The notes beneath the pieces were generated by a model. The model was given only the letters and a program-made list of their open reading frames with translations, was not told the DNA's origin and did not search any database. A stretch of DNA of 64,000 nucleotides, from positions 124,001 to 188,000 of the forward strand of contig JAGOQS010000001.1 of NCBI GenBank assembly GCA_017991315.1, given 5' to 3'. The DNA comes from Ferrovibrio sp. Lineage in GTDB: Bacteria > Pseudomonadota > Alphaproteobacteria > Ferrovibrionales > Ferrovibrionaceae. This document shows positions 8,058 to 16,249 of the stretch, piece by piece. Position 1 is the first letter of the stretch, and each line of letters starts with the position of its first letter. Both the position numbers and the translations under genes were made by a program.

Positions 8058-9066
8058 AGCCTTCTGGATCAGCAGTGGTTATGACCTGCTGGATCGCGGC
8101 GCCGATGGCCGATTGGGAGTCAGCGGTGATTTTATCCGCGCCTATCTCAGCCGGCCGGAAATGGCGCCGCCGGATGAAGCCTGCGATGCCGAACGCGCGC
8201 TGCATGCCGCTTTGCTGGCCGAACCGCTGCAGGCGGTGACGGCCGCTGATCTTGGCCGGCTGGCCGATCCGGACGCGCGGGAAAATTATGCGATCTTCCT
8301 GCGCTTCCGCGATCATCTGGTTCGCAGCGGCAGTCTGGAGGCGGCCTATGTCGGGCTGTTCCGCCCCAATGCACCGGCGGTGCCGGCGATGTTCATTGAT
8401 CATCTGGCGGCGGCGATCCTGCGCGACTTGCTGGAGGGGCGCGACAATGCCTTCCAGGCCCGCGCCGCCGAGCTGTTTTTCCGCGTGCAGAAGGTGACGA
8501 TCCAGGATAGCCGCATGCTGCTGGCCGATGACGAGACGGTTGAGATGCTGTCGGCCGGCCGTGGCTTCGGTTCGCTGGGTGCATTGGTGGCGCAGGCCGG
8601 CACCGCCTTGCGCAATGTCGATATGGATATCCTGACCAAGGAGAATGCGCCGGAATACTGGGCGCGCAGCGACAAGCATGATTTCGTGCTCGACTTTGGC
8701 TTCACGCGCGCCGGGCAGGATGCCTTCGCCCGCGTGATCGAGGCCTGGGTGGAGCGGCTGACCGGCGCTGCCGTGCAGGTGCAGCCGGTGCAGACCATCC
8801 GTAACGAACGCTGGGTCTGGCATATCGGCCTCGACACCACCGCGAACACGATCATGAACGCGCTTTACGAAGGCAAGAGCGTGGACGAGGATCATATGCG
8901 CCAGATTCTGGCGCTGTTCCGGCTGGATTTCCGCGATCCATCGCTGATGCTGCCGCGCGTGGCCGGCCGCTCGGTTTATCTTGGCATGGCGATGGATCAT
9001 CATGGCAAGCTGCGGCTCAAGCCGCAGAATCTGGTGGTCAACCTGCCGCTGAATGCAGGAAGCTGA
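8050..9066 (+). CDS. DUF6352-like protein of FDH cluster
   Basis: This is a conserved protein of 338 residues, starting at the ATG that overlaps the previous stop by 8 bp; the longer open frame from 7609 is out-of-frame shadow over the preceding gene. It begins FWISSGYDLLDRG and contains ARENYAIFLRFRDHL, which I associate with DUF6352, an FDH-linked family of unknown function. There is no signal peptide, membrane helix or metal-binding cluster; the body looks mainly helical with a beta-rich C-terminal quarter. The next gene starts 15 bp later after GGGGGAA. Likely a cytoplasmic FDH maturation factor; unproven. Confidence 0.7.
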   Translation: MPEAFWISSGYDLLDRGADGRLGVSGDFIRAYLSRPEMAPPDEACDAERALHAALLAEPLQAVTAADLGRLADPDARENYAIFLRFRDHLVRSGSLEAAYVGLFRPNAPAVPAMFIDHLAAAILRDLLEGRDNAFQARAAELFFRVQKVTIQDSRMLLADDETVEMLSAGRGFGSLGALVAQAGTALRNVDMDILTKENAPEYWARSDKHDFVLDFGFTRAGQDAFARVIEAWVERLTGAAVQVQPVQTIRNERWVWHIGLDTTANTIMNALYEGKSVDEDHMRQILALFRLDFRDPSLMLPRVAGRSVYLGMAMDHHGKLRLKPQNLVVNLPLNAGS

Positions 9067-9081
9067 GTCAGGGGGAAGCAG

Positions 9082-9627
9082 ATGTCTGAAATCCTGCCGC
9101 CTGAAACCGAAACCCGCCGCGTCGGCGTCATCCTTGAGCGCCGCAAGCTGGATAATCCCTGGCAGGAATTCAGCTGGCGCCCGGTGCAGGTTCTGCCCGG
9201 CGTGCCGGAAGTGTCGCCCTGGACCCGCCTGGCGGAAGGCGAGGGCTGGGTGCAGTTCTATGCCGGCGCGGCGGAGTTGCGGCTCTATCGCCACGAAAGC
9301 GAGACCTACGCCTACAACATCGAAAGCGCGCAGCCGGCGGTCTGGATTTTCCTGCGCAATTGCGATGAGGCGCCGGGTATCCTGCTGCATGGCGCCTCGG
9401 TCGATCCCGGCGAAGCTCATGCCCATAATGATACCGGAGACGATATCGTCGATTTCGTACCGATGCCGGCCTCGATCCTGGACTGGATGCAGGATTATGT
9501 GCGGCGGCATCCGCCGACCAAGGAGCATTACAAGCGCAAGCGCGACCGGGCCAATCCGGAAGCACTGGCGCGGCGCACGCGGCTGTATGAATCCGATCCG
9601 CTGCGTCAGGTGCCCGAGGACGAGTGA
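9082..9627 (+). CDS. DUF3305 domain protein of FDH cluster
   Basis: This soluble protein of 181 residues matches the DUF3305 pattern: a start VGVILERRKLDNPWQE, a central LRLYRHESETYAYNIES, then PAVWIFLRN. The DUF3305-DUF3306 pair is a recurrent companion of FDH genes in alphaproteobacteria; the biochemical role is unknown. The C-terminal tail (KRKRDRANPEALARR) is strongly basic. A good Shine-Dalgarno (GGGGGAAG) precedes the ATG, and the stop overlaps the GTG of the following gene by 4 bp. Confidence 0.75.
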   Translation: MSEILPPETETRRVGVILERRKLDNPWQEFSWRPVQVLPGVPEVSPWTRLAEGEGWVQFYAGAAELRLYRHESETYAYNIESAQPAVWIFLRNCDEAPGILLHGASVDPGEAHAHNDTGDDIVDFVPMPASILDWMQDYVRRHPPTKEHYKRKRDRANPEALARRTRLYESDPLRQVPEDE

Positions 9628-10247
9628 GGCAACAGATGGCCGCAGGCGAACGCGACAAACCCGAGCAGGACGACGGCGAGGCCGGCGGCTTCCTGTCGCG
9701 CTGGTCGCGGCGCAAGGCGGAGGCGCGGCGCGAGCCGCCGCCGGTGGCAGAGCCGGTTGTTGAGGCAGAGGTCCCTGCGCTGGAGATCGATCCGGCGACG
9801 CTGCCGCCGATCGAGAGCCTGACCGCCGAGAGCGACTTCAGCCTGTTCCTGAAAAAAGGCGTGCCGCCGGCCATGCGCGCGGCGGCTCTGCGCAAGCTCT
9901 GGCTGGTCGAACCCAGCGTGGTGAATTACCAGGCGCTGGTCGAATACAACTGGGACTTCAATGCGCCGGGCTATGGCGAATTGCTGCCCACCGACGACAT
10001 CGCGCAGATGGCGCAGCGGGTATTCTCCGGTTTCAGCCAGGACCCTAAGCCGGAAGACCAGCCGCCGGCGGCGGCCGGTGACGAGGCGGTGCCGCAGGCT
10101 TTGCCAGCACCGCAGGAAGAGGCGGTTGCGACAGTGCCGGCTGCCGAGCCTGCCATCGAGGCTGTGCTCGTCGTGGACGTTGAGCCACAGCCTGAGCCTG
10201 TGATGCCATCGCCGCGGCGGCGGCATGGCGGGGCGCTGCCGACCTGA
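9624..10247 (+). CDS. DUF3306 domain protein of FDH cluster
   Basis: This protein has 207 residues from GTG 9624 (GTGA overlap with the upstream stop) or 203 from ATG 9636. The GFLSRWSRRKAEAR opening and the core DFSLFLKKGVPPAMRAAALRKLWL fit DUF3306. The C-terminal third is Pro/Ala/Glu-rich and probably disordered. No cysteines or membrane spans are seen. It closes the fdhD-led run of overlapping genes; 224 bp with repeats follow before the chaperone gene. Role unknown, though its pairing with the DUF3305 gene suggests that they act together. Confidence 0.75.
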   Translation: MRQQMAAGERDKPEQDDGEAGGFLSRWSRRKAEARREPPPVAEPVVEAEVPALEIDPATLPPIESLTAESDFSLFLKKGVPPAMRAAALRKLWLVEPSVVNYQALVEYNWDFNAPGYGELLPTDDIAQMAQRVFSGFSQDPKPEDQPPAAAGDEAVPQALPAPQEEAVATVPAAEPAIEAVLVVDVEPQPEPVMPSPRRRHGGALPT

Positions 10248-10341
10248 GGGCACAGATCCGGGCCGTTTTCGCGCCCGCTTCGCCTGGCGAAACCCGCCGG
10301 CTGCAACCGCCTCATTCATTTTATCCTGTAAAAGCTCGATA

Positions 10342-10374
10342 AAATCTTGCAATTGAGAGTTGGTTGCAAGATTT
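10342..10374. promoter_or_regulatory. 11-bp inverted repeat upstream of HTH-TorD gene
   Basis: AAATCTTGCAA and TTGCAAGATTT are perfect inverted arms separated by 11 bp, giving 22 bp centre to centre, about two helical turns. It lies about 100 bp before the GTG of a gene encoding an N-terminal Cro/YdaS-like domain, so an autoregulatory operator is a reasonable guess. Confidence 0.5.
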
Positions 10375-10404
10375 CGCAACCGCAGCAAATATCCTGACAA
10401 ATCA

Positions 10405-10466
10405 GTTACTTACTCCGATTTCGGTTGCGTCCAACAAATGAATTTGTAAGTAATAACAATCGGAGG
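10405..10466 (+). promoter_or_regulatory. Leader with two competing stems covering the Shine-Dalgarno
   Basis: TTACTTAC (10406-10413) can pair with GTAAGTAA (10446-10453), and CTCCGATT (10413-10420) with AATCGGAG (10458-10465). The arms interleave, so the two helices cannot be simply nested, and the second would hide the GGAGGG ribosome site of the GTG at 10472. A small hairpin CAAATgaATTTG sits between. This could be a translational switch or merely a set of DNA operator half-sites. Confidence 0.4.
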
Positions 10467-10471
10467 GAATC

Positions 10472-11281
10472 GTGAGCGCTGCACTGGCAAAAGTTGTAGA
10501 GATCGTGGGCGGGCAAACCCAGCTCGCGCGGCTGCTTGGCGTCAAGCAGGCCAATGTGTGGCATTGGCTGAACAAGGCTGACCGCGTGCCGGGCGAATAT
10601 GTGCTGGCGATCGAGACCGCGACCGGCGGTCAGGTGACGCGCCATGACCTGCGCCCCGACCTCTATCCTGATGCCCAGGCGCTTGATGCCGCCCCGTCTA
10701 TCCCTGAAGAAGATCTCTGGCGGGCACAGATTTATGCGCTGCTTGGCCGCTGCCTCGCGCGGCGCCCCGATACGGCGCTGCTGACCGCCCTGGCGCAGCT
10801 CAAGGGCGATGAAAGCCCGATGGGGCAGGCGCTGGGCGCGTTGGCCGAGGCCGCCCGCACCACATCGCTGGAGCGCGCGCAGGAAGAATACGATGCCTTG
10901 TTCATTGGTTTGCCGCGCGGCGAACTGGTGCCCTATGCCTCGTTCTATCGCACCGGCTTCCTCTATGAGCGCCCGCTGGCCAAGCTGCGCGGCGATATGC
11001 AGCAACTCGGCTATGCGCGCGCCGATCATGTTACCGAGCCGGAAGACCATATGGGCGCGCTGTGCGAATTGATGGCACTGCTGATCCGTGGCGGTGATGG
11101 TCGCGGCCCGGCGGAACTGAAGACGCAGGAGCGGCTGTATCAGCAGCATCTGGCACCCTGGGGCGAACGCTTCTTCGCCGATCTGGAGCAGGCCGCCAGC
11201 GCGAAACTCTATCGGCCGCTCGGCACTGCCGGCCGGCTGTTCATGTTGATCGAAACCCAGGCATTTGTGATGGCCGCCTGA
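10472..11281 (+). CDS. TorD-family FDH chaperone fused to N-terminal YdaS/Cro-like HTH domain
   Basis: This is a two-domain protein of 269 residues, with a GTG start preceded by GGAGGG. Residues 1-70 are a helix-turn-helix of the YdaS/Cro type (GGQTQLARLLGVKQANVWHWLN, then ATGGQVTRHDLRPDLYP). Residues ~80-265 are a TorD-like all-helical chaperone: LWRAQIYALLGRCL, EEYDALFIGLPRGELVPY, and PEDHM at 190-194, the family signature. TorD-type proteins bind Tat signal peptides and apo-molybdoenzymes until the cofactor is in. Here the partner should be FdhA, encoded 320 bp downstream. The DNA-binding domain suggests that the chaperone also senses unassembled FDH and adjusts transcription, as inference. 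The spacing to the next gene is 34 bp. Confidence 0.88.
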   Translation: MSAALAKVVEIVGGQTQLARLLGVKQANVWHWLNKADRVPGEYVLAIETATGGQVTRHDLRPDLYPDAQALDAAPSIPEEDLWRAQIYALLGRCLARRPDTALLTALAQLKGDESPMGQALGALAEAARTTSLERAQEEYDALFIGLPRGELVPYASFYRTGFLYERPLAKLRGDMQQLGYARADHVTEPEDHMGALCELMALLIRGGDGRGPAELKTQERLYQQHLAPWGERFFADLEQAASAKLYRPLGTAGRLFMLIETQAFVMAA

Positions 11282-11315
11282 GCGGCCATCGGGAAATTTT
11301 GATGGAGGACCTGCC

Positions 11316-11543
11316 ATGAGCAAGGACAACACCCCAGAGCAGAAGACACCGGAGAAGAAAGCGGCGCTTGATCGTCGCAGCTTTCTGCGTGCCGCTGGTG
11401 CGGGCGCTGCTGCTGCGGCGGCGGTGACCGTTGCGGCCAAGCCGGAACAGGCGGCGGCAACGGAGAATGCCGCGACCCGCAAGAAGCAGCGGTATCGGGA
11501 AACCGAGCATGTGAAGCGCTACTACGACAGCAACCGGCTTTAA
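11316..11543 (+). CDS. Formate dehydrogenase region Tat-signal small protein
   Basis: This 75-residue protein has the twin-arginine motif DRRSFLRAAG at residues ~19-28, an Ala-rich hydrophobic stretch to about residue 45, and a short basic/acidic tail ending HVKRYYDSNRL. It matches the small 'formate dehydrogenase region TAT target' family found just upstream of FDH alpha subunits. A start after GGAGGACCTGCC is good. Too small for an enzyme, it might be an assembly or export partner of the FdhA-FdhB complex in the periplasm. 60 bp separate it from fdhA. Confidence 0.88.
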   Translation: MSKDNTPEQKTPEKKAALDRRSFLRAAGAGAAAAAAVTVAAKPEQAAATENAATRKKQRYRETEHVKRYYDSNRL

Positions 11544-11603
11544 GTGCCGGCCAGCCCTGTCGACCAGCCCCTTTGAACTAACTCCCGATCACGGAGAGCC
11601 CCG

Positions 11604-14501
11604 ATGCTGATCAAGAAAAGCTCCACTACCGGCGCAGCCGCCAAGACTGGTGGCAAATTGTCCGGCCTGCTTGCCGGCGCCACCCTGCAGACGATGGATC
11701 GTCGCGGTTTCCTGAAAGCATCCGGCCTTGCGGCTGGTGGTCTGGCTGCCGTTTCGGCGCTGACCCCGGCGATGGTCAAGCAGGCCAAGGCGATGCCCTC
11801 GACCGGCGCCAATGTCGTCAAGAAGAAGAACATCTGCACCCATTGCTCGGTCGGCTGCACTGTCACCGCCGAAGTCGAGAATGGTGTGTGGGTCGGCCAG
11901 GAGCCGACCTGGGACAGCCCGATCAACCTCGGCACACACTGCGCCAAGGGCGCTTCGATCCGCGAGCTGACCCATGGCGACCGCCGCCTGAAGTATCCGA
12001 TGAAGCTGGTGGACGGGAAGTGGACCCGCATTAGCTGGGATACGGCGATCAACGAGATCGGCGACAAGCTGCTGGAGATCCGCCAGAAGTCCGGCCCGGA
12101 ATCGGCCTACTGGCTCGGCTCGGCCAAGTTCTCCAATGAAGGCGGCTACCTGTTCCGCAAGTTCGCCGCCTTCTGGGGCACCAACAACATCGACCACCAG
12201 GCGCGTATCTGCCACTCGACCACGGTCGCCGGCGTAGCCAATACCTGGGGCTACGGCGCGATGACCAACTCGTATAACGACATTCACAATTCCAAGTGCA
12301 TCGTGATCATGGGCGGCAACCCCGCCGAGGCGCATCCGGTGTCGCTGCAGCATGTGCTGCGCGGCAAGGAGCAGAACAAGGCGCCGATGATCGTGATTGA
12401 TCCGCGCTTCACCCGCACCGCCGCGCATGCCACCGAATACATGCGCATCCGTCCGGGCACCGATATTCCCACCATCTACGGCCTGCTGTGGCACATCTTC
12501 CAGAATGGCTGGGAAGACAAGGAATATATCCGCCAGCGCGTCTATGGCATGGATGACATCCGCGCCGAAGTCGCCAAGTGGACGCCGGACGAAGTGGAGA
12601 AGGTCACCGGCGTTCCGGGCGAGCAGATGAAGCGCGTCGCCGAGCTGATGGCCAAGAACAAGCCCGGCACCCTGATCTGGTGCATGGGCGTGACGCAGCA
12701 TACCGTGGGCACCGCCAACGTGCGCGCGCTGTCGATCCTGCAGCTCGCGCTCGGCAATATCGGCGTGGAAGGCGGCGGCGCCAACATCTTCCGCGGCCAC
12801 TGCAATGTTCAAGGCTGCACGGACCTTGGCCTCGACGTTACCACCCTGCCGGCCTATTACGGCCTGGTGGAAGGCGCCTGGAAGCATTGGGCCCGCGTCT
12901 GGGAAGTCGATTACAACTATCTGCTCGGCCGCTTCGCCGACAAGAAGTTCATGGAAGGCAAGGGCATCCCCTCGACCCGCTGGTTCGATGCCGTGCTGGT
13001 CGACAAGAAGGACCTGGAGCAGCCCGACAACGTGAAGGCGATGTTCTTCTGGGGCCATGGCGGCAACACCGTGCCGCGCATGCCCGAGATGCGCACCGGC
13101 ATGGAGAAGGTGGAACTGATGGTCGTGGTCGATCCGCACCCGACCACTGCCGCCGCCCTGCCGGACCGCAAGAACGGCACCTATCTCTTGCCGGCCTGCA
13201 CGCAGCTTGAAACCCGTGGCTCGCGCACCGCCTCGAACCGCTCGCTGCAGTGGGGCGAGCAGGTGGTGAAGCCGATCTTCGAATCGAAGCCGGATCACTG
13301 GATCCTGTACAAGCTGGCCCAGAAGCTCGGCTTCGATAAGGAGATGTTCAAGAACATCAAGATCGACGAAGGCGACGAGCCGAATGTCGAGGACATCACC
13401 CGCGAGTTCAACCGCGGCACCATCTCGATCGGTTATTCCGGCCAGTCGCCGGAGCGCCTGAAGGAGCATATGGCGCATCAGGGCGATTTCGACATCGTGT
13501 CGTTGCGCGCCACCAAGGGCCCGCTCAAGGGCGAGTTCTACGGCCTGCCGTGGCCGTGCTGGGGCACGCCGGAAATGAAGCATCCGGGCACCCATGTGCT
13601 CTACAACACCAACCTGCCGGTGAAGGATGGCGGCGGTGCTTTCCGTGCCCGCTTCGGCGTCGAGCGCAATGGCGTTTCGCTGCTGGCCGATGGTTCTTAC
13701 CCGAAGGATTCGGAGATTCAGGACGGCCATCCCGAATTCACCTACGGCCTGCTGAAGAAGATGGGCTGGGACAAGGAACTCACCGATGCCGAGCGCGCCA
13801 CGATCGAGCGGATCGGCGGCAACAATCCGGATGCGGTGGGCTGGGCGATTGACCTGAGCTGCGGCATCATCCGCGTCTGCATGGCGCATGGTGTGCAGGC
13901 GATGGGTAACGCCAAGGCGCGTGCCAATGCCTTCGGTCTGCCCGATCCGATCCCGGTGCATCGCGAACCGCTCTACACCTCGCGTCGTGACCTGGTCGCC
14001 AAGTACCCGGCCATGGCCGACCGCCGCGACTACCGCCTGCCGCATCTCGGCAAGAGCGTGCAGGACAAGGATGTCTCGAAGGACTTCCCGCTGATCCTGA
14101 CCTCAGGCCGTCTGGTGGAATACGAAGGCGGTGGTGAAGAAACCCGCTCGAACAAGTGGCTGGCCGAGTTGCAGCAGAACATGTTCGTGGAAATCAATCC
14201 CGAGGATGCTGCCCGCCTTGGCATCAAGGAAGGCCAGAATGTCTGGGTCTATGGCCCGGAAAACAAGGCCAAGGCCAAGGTCAAGGCAATGGTTACGCCG
14301 CGTGTTGGCAAGGGCGTCGCCTTCATGCCGTTCCACTTCTCCGGCTTCTGGCAGGGTGTGGATCAGCGCAAGAACTATCCGCCGGGGGCCGATCCGATCG
14401 TGCTGGGCGAAGCCGTAAACGGCGTCACCACTTACGGCTACGATCCGGTCACTCATATGCATGAGAACAAGGCCACCCTCTGCCGCATTGAAGCGGCCTA
14501 A
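11604..14501 (+). CDS. fdhA: Formate dehydrogenase alpha (catalytic) subunit, Tat-exported, Cys type
   Basis: This bis-MGD oxidoreductase has 965 residues. GGAGAG precedes ATG 11604; the twin-arginine motif MDRRGFLKAS (Arg33-Arg34) sits behind a 30-residue lead. A [4Fe-4S] site is formed by Cys78, Cys81, Cys85 and Cys113. The active-site ligand is Cys203 in ARICHSTTV, where FdnG-type enzymes have selenocysteine. The C-terminal molybdopterin dinucleotide-binding domain starts around residue 820 (LTSGRLVEYEGGG). It oxidises formate to CO2 on the periplasmic side and passes electrons to FdhB and FdhC. The adjacent tungstate importer leaves open whether Mo or W is used. It is followed by fdhB after 23 bp. 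Confidence 0.96.
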   Translation: MLIKKSSTTGAAAKTGGKLSGLLAGATLQTMDRRGFLKASGLAAGGLAAVSALTPAMVKQAKAMPSTGANVVKKKNICTHCSVGCTVTAEVENGVWVGQEPTWDSPINLGTHCAKGASIRELTHGDRRLKYPMKLVDGKWTRISWDTAINEIGDKLLEIRQKSGPESAYWLGSAKFSNEGGYLFRKFAAFWGTNNIDHQARICHSTTVAGVANTWGYGAMTNSYNDIHNSKCIVIMGGNPAEAHPVSLQHVLRGKEQNKAPMIVIDPRFTRTAAHATEYMRIRPGTDIPTIYGLLWHIFQNGWEDKEYIRQRVYGMDDIRAEVAKWTPDEVEKVTGVPGEQMKRVAELMAKNKPGTLIWCMGVTQHTVGTANVRALSILQLALGNIGVEGGGANIFRGHCNVQGCTDLGLDVTTLPAYYGLVEGAWKHWARVWEVDYNYLLGRFADKKFMEGKGIPSTRWFDAVLVDKKDLEQPDNVKAMFFWGHGGNTVPRMPEMRTGMEKVELMVVVDPHPTTAAALPDRKNGTYLLPACTQLETRGSRTASNRSLQWGEQVVKPIFESKPDHWILYKLAQKLGFDKEMFKNIKIDEGDEPNVEDITREFNRGTISIGYSGQSPERLKEHMAHQGDFDIVSLRATKGPLKGEFYGLPWPCWGTPEMKHPGTHVLYNTNLPVKDGGGAFRARFGVERNGVSLLADGSYPKDSEIQDGHPEFTYGLLKKMGWDKELTDAERATIERIGGNNPDAVGWAIDLSCGIIRVCMAHGVQAMGNAKARANAFGLPDPIPVHREPLYTSRRDLVAKYPAMADRRDYRLPHLGKSVQDKDVSKDFPLILTSGRLVEYEGGGEETRSNKWLAELQQNMFVEINPEDAARLGIKEGQNVWVYGPENKAKAKVKAMVTPRVGKGVAFMPFHFSGFWQGVDQRKNYPPGADPIVLGEAVNGVTTYGYDPVTHMHENKATLCRIEAA

Positions 14502-14524
14502 GCGAAGGTTAGGGGAGATAAACC

Positions 14525-15118
14525 ATGGCCCGCATGAAATTCCTCTGCGACTCCGAACGTTGCATCGAATGCAATGCCTGCGTCACCGCCTGTAAGAACG
14601 AACACGAAGTGCCCTGGGGCATCAATCGCCGCCGCGTCGTCACCCTGAATGACGGCGCCAAGGGCGAGCGTTCGATCTCGATGGCCTGCATGCATTGCGA
14701 AGATGCGCCTTGCATGGCCGTCTGCCCGGTCGATTGCTTCTACAAGACCGAGGAAGGCGTGGTGCTGCATTCCAAGGATCTGTGCATTGGCTGCGGCTAT
14801 TGCTTCTATGCCTGCCCGTTCGGCGCGCCGCAGTATCCGCAGGTCGGCAATTTCGGCAGCCGCGGCAAGATGGATAAGTGCACCTTCTGCGCTGGCGGCC
14901 CCGAGGCTGACAACAGCAAGGAAGAATATGCCAAGTACGGTGCCAACCGCCTGGCCGAAGGCAAGCTGCCGCTCTGCGCCGAGATGTGCTCGACCAAGGC
15001 GCTGCTCGCCGGCGATGGCGACGTGATCGCGCAGATCTACAAGGAGCGCGTCAGCCGTCGTGGTTATGGGTCGGGTGCCTGGGGTTGGGCGACGGCCTAC
15101 AAGGGCACGGCGGTCTGA
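14525..15118 (+). CDS. fdhB: Formate dehydrogenase beta subunit, four [4Fe-4S] ferredoxin-like
   Basis: This electron-transfer subunit has 197 residues. Cysteine groups appear in order as CIECNACVTAC, CMHCEDAPCMAVC, CIGCGYCFYAC and CTFC...CAEMC, enough for four cubane clusters as in DMSO-reductase-family beta subunits. Unlike E. coli FdnH it has no C-terminal membrane helix, which fits FDH3-type enzymes. It has no signal of its own, so it is presumably carried out by the Tat system together with FdhA. Electrons go to the cytochrome b subunit, whose gene starts 23 bp downstream. Confidence 0.95.
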   Translation: MARMKFLCDSERCIECNACVTACKNEHEVPWGINRRRVVTLNDGAKGERSISMACMHCEDAPCMAVCPVDCFYKTEEGVVLHSKDLCIGCGYCFYACPFGAPQYPQVGNFGSRGKMDKCTFCAGGPEADNSKEEYAKYGANRLAEGKLPLCAEMCSTKALLAGDGDVIAQIYKERVSRRGYGSGAWGWATAYKGTAV

Positions 15119-15141
15119 GCCGGTTGGGGAGGAAAAAACAC

Positions 15142-16125
15142 ATGACCCTTTTCAACATGCGCAAGGTCACGATGTCCAAACTCTGGGCCGCTCTGGCACT
15201 TGGCCTGATGCTCAGCATCGCCAACATGGCACCGGCTTCGGCTCAATCGCAGCAGCAGGCTGATGAAGCCGCGCTGCTGCAGCAGCTCAAAGGTGCGCCG
15301 GTTGCCGGCCGGGTCTCGATCCCGGATGCCAAGTCCGGCGTGCTGATTCAGCCGCAGGGCCGCGAATGGCGCCAGACCCTGGAAGGTCCGGTGAAGTCGG
15401 CTGGCGGCTGGCTGCTGGTTCTCACCGTGGTGGCCATTGCCGCCTTCATGGCGATCCGCGGCCGTATCAAGATCGAGCATGGCCCCTCAGGCCGCACCAT
15501 CGAGCGGTTCAAGGGCATCGAGCGTTTCGCCCATTGGCTGACGGCGATCTGCTTCGTCATCCTCGGCCTCAGCGGTCTCAATATTTCCTTCGGCCGCAGC
15601 CTGCTGCTGCCGGTGATGGGGCCCGAGGCTTTCACCGCGATGAGCGCTTTCGGCAAGCTGGCGCATAACTTCCTCAGCTTCCCGTTCGTGCTTGGTGTTT
15701 TCCTGATGGCTGTGCTGTGGATTGCCCACAACATCCCGAATGCCATCGATGTGGAATGGATCAAGCAGGGTGGCGGCCTGTTCAAGAAGGGCGTGCATCC
15801 GCCGGCCGGCAAGTTCAATGCCGGCCAGAAGCTGATCTTCTGGTCCGTCGTGCTCGGCTCGACCGCGCTGGCGATCAGCGGCTACATCCTGATGTTCCCC
15901 TTCTATGTCACCGACATTGCCGGCATGCAGCTGGCGCAGCTGGTGCATGCGATTGCCGGCATCCTGATGGTGGCGGTGATCCTGGGGCATATCTACATCG
16001 GCAGCATCGGCATGGAAGGCGCCTTCGATGCGATGGGCAGCGGCCAGGTCGATACCAACTGGGCCAAAGAACATCACAGCCTGTGGGTGAAGGATGTGAC
16101 CGCGCGCGGCGCGGGCGACGACTAG
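15142..16125 (+). CDS. fdhC: Formate dehydrogenase gamma subunit, cytochrome b556
   Basis: This membrane anchor has 327 residues, with the start at ATG 15142 after GGAGGAAAA; the open frame further upstream overlaps fdhB and is not used. An N-terminal signal-like segment (LWAALALGLMLSIANM, then ASAQ) is followed by a ~70-residue periplasmic part and four transmembrane helices. Candidate heme-b histidines lie in ERFAHWLTAI, GKLAHNFLSF, LWIAHN, LVHAIAGIL and VILGHIYIG. It moves electrons from FdhB into the quinone pool or onward to a cytochrome c. A strong terminator follows the stop codon. Confidence 0.94.
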   Translation: MTLFNMRKVTMSKLWAALALGLMLSIANMAPASAQSQQQADEAALLQQLKGAPVAGRVSIPDAKSGVLIQPQGREWRQTLEGPVKSAGGWLLVLTVVAIAAFMAIRGRIKIEHGPSGRTIERFKGIERFAHWLTAICFVILGLSGLNISFGRSLLLPVMGPEAFTAMSAFGKLAHNFLSFPFVLGVFLMAVLWIAHNIPNAIDVEWIKQGGGLFKKGVHPPAGKFNAGQKLIFWSVVLGSTALAISGYILMFPFYVTDIAGMQLAQLVHAIAGILMVAVILGHIYIGSIGMEGAFDAMGSGQVDTNWAKEHHSLWVKDVTARGAGDD

Positions 16126-16147
16126 GCTTCCTGGTTGGAGCGGAAAT

Positions 16148-16177
16148 AAAAAGGGCGGGGGAAACCCCGCCCTTTTT
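16148..16177 (+). terminator. Rho-independent terminator after fdhC
   Basis: AAAAAGGGCGGGG, a GAAA loop and CCCCGCCCTTTTT form a perfect GC-rich stem with A-tract and T-tract flanks, 22 bp past the fdhC stop. The symmetry would allow it to work on both strands. It closes the chaperone-fdhABC transcript. Confidence 0.92.
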
Positions 16178-16249
16178 CGTTTCATGCCCGTCTTGAGAAT
16201 GCTGCCGCCCGCCGTCATGATATGCAGGCCGGAGTGAAGGTTCATATTC

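Noticed and set aside
7960..9528. 522-residue minus-strand frame across the DUF6352/DUF3305 genes
   Set aside because: No motif and no ribosome site; plus-strand genes overlap in a coherent operon.
10248..10471. Molybdenum-cofactor riboswitch in the leader of the chaperone gene
   Set aside because: I could not match the known conserved core of that RNA; only simple competing stems are visible.
12207..12215. Possible selenocysteine codon in fdhA
   Set aside because: The active-site position reads as a normal Cys codon in ARICHSTTV, not TGA.
11589..14045. 818-residue minus-strand open frame opposite fdhA
   Set aside because: The sense frame is unmistakable FdhA; the antisense frame is a high-GC shadow.
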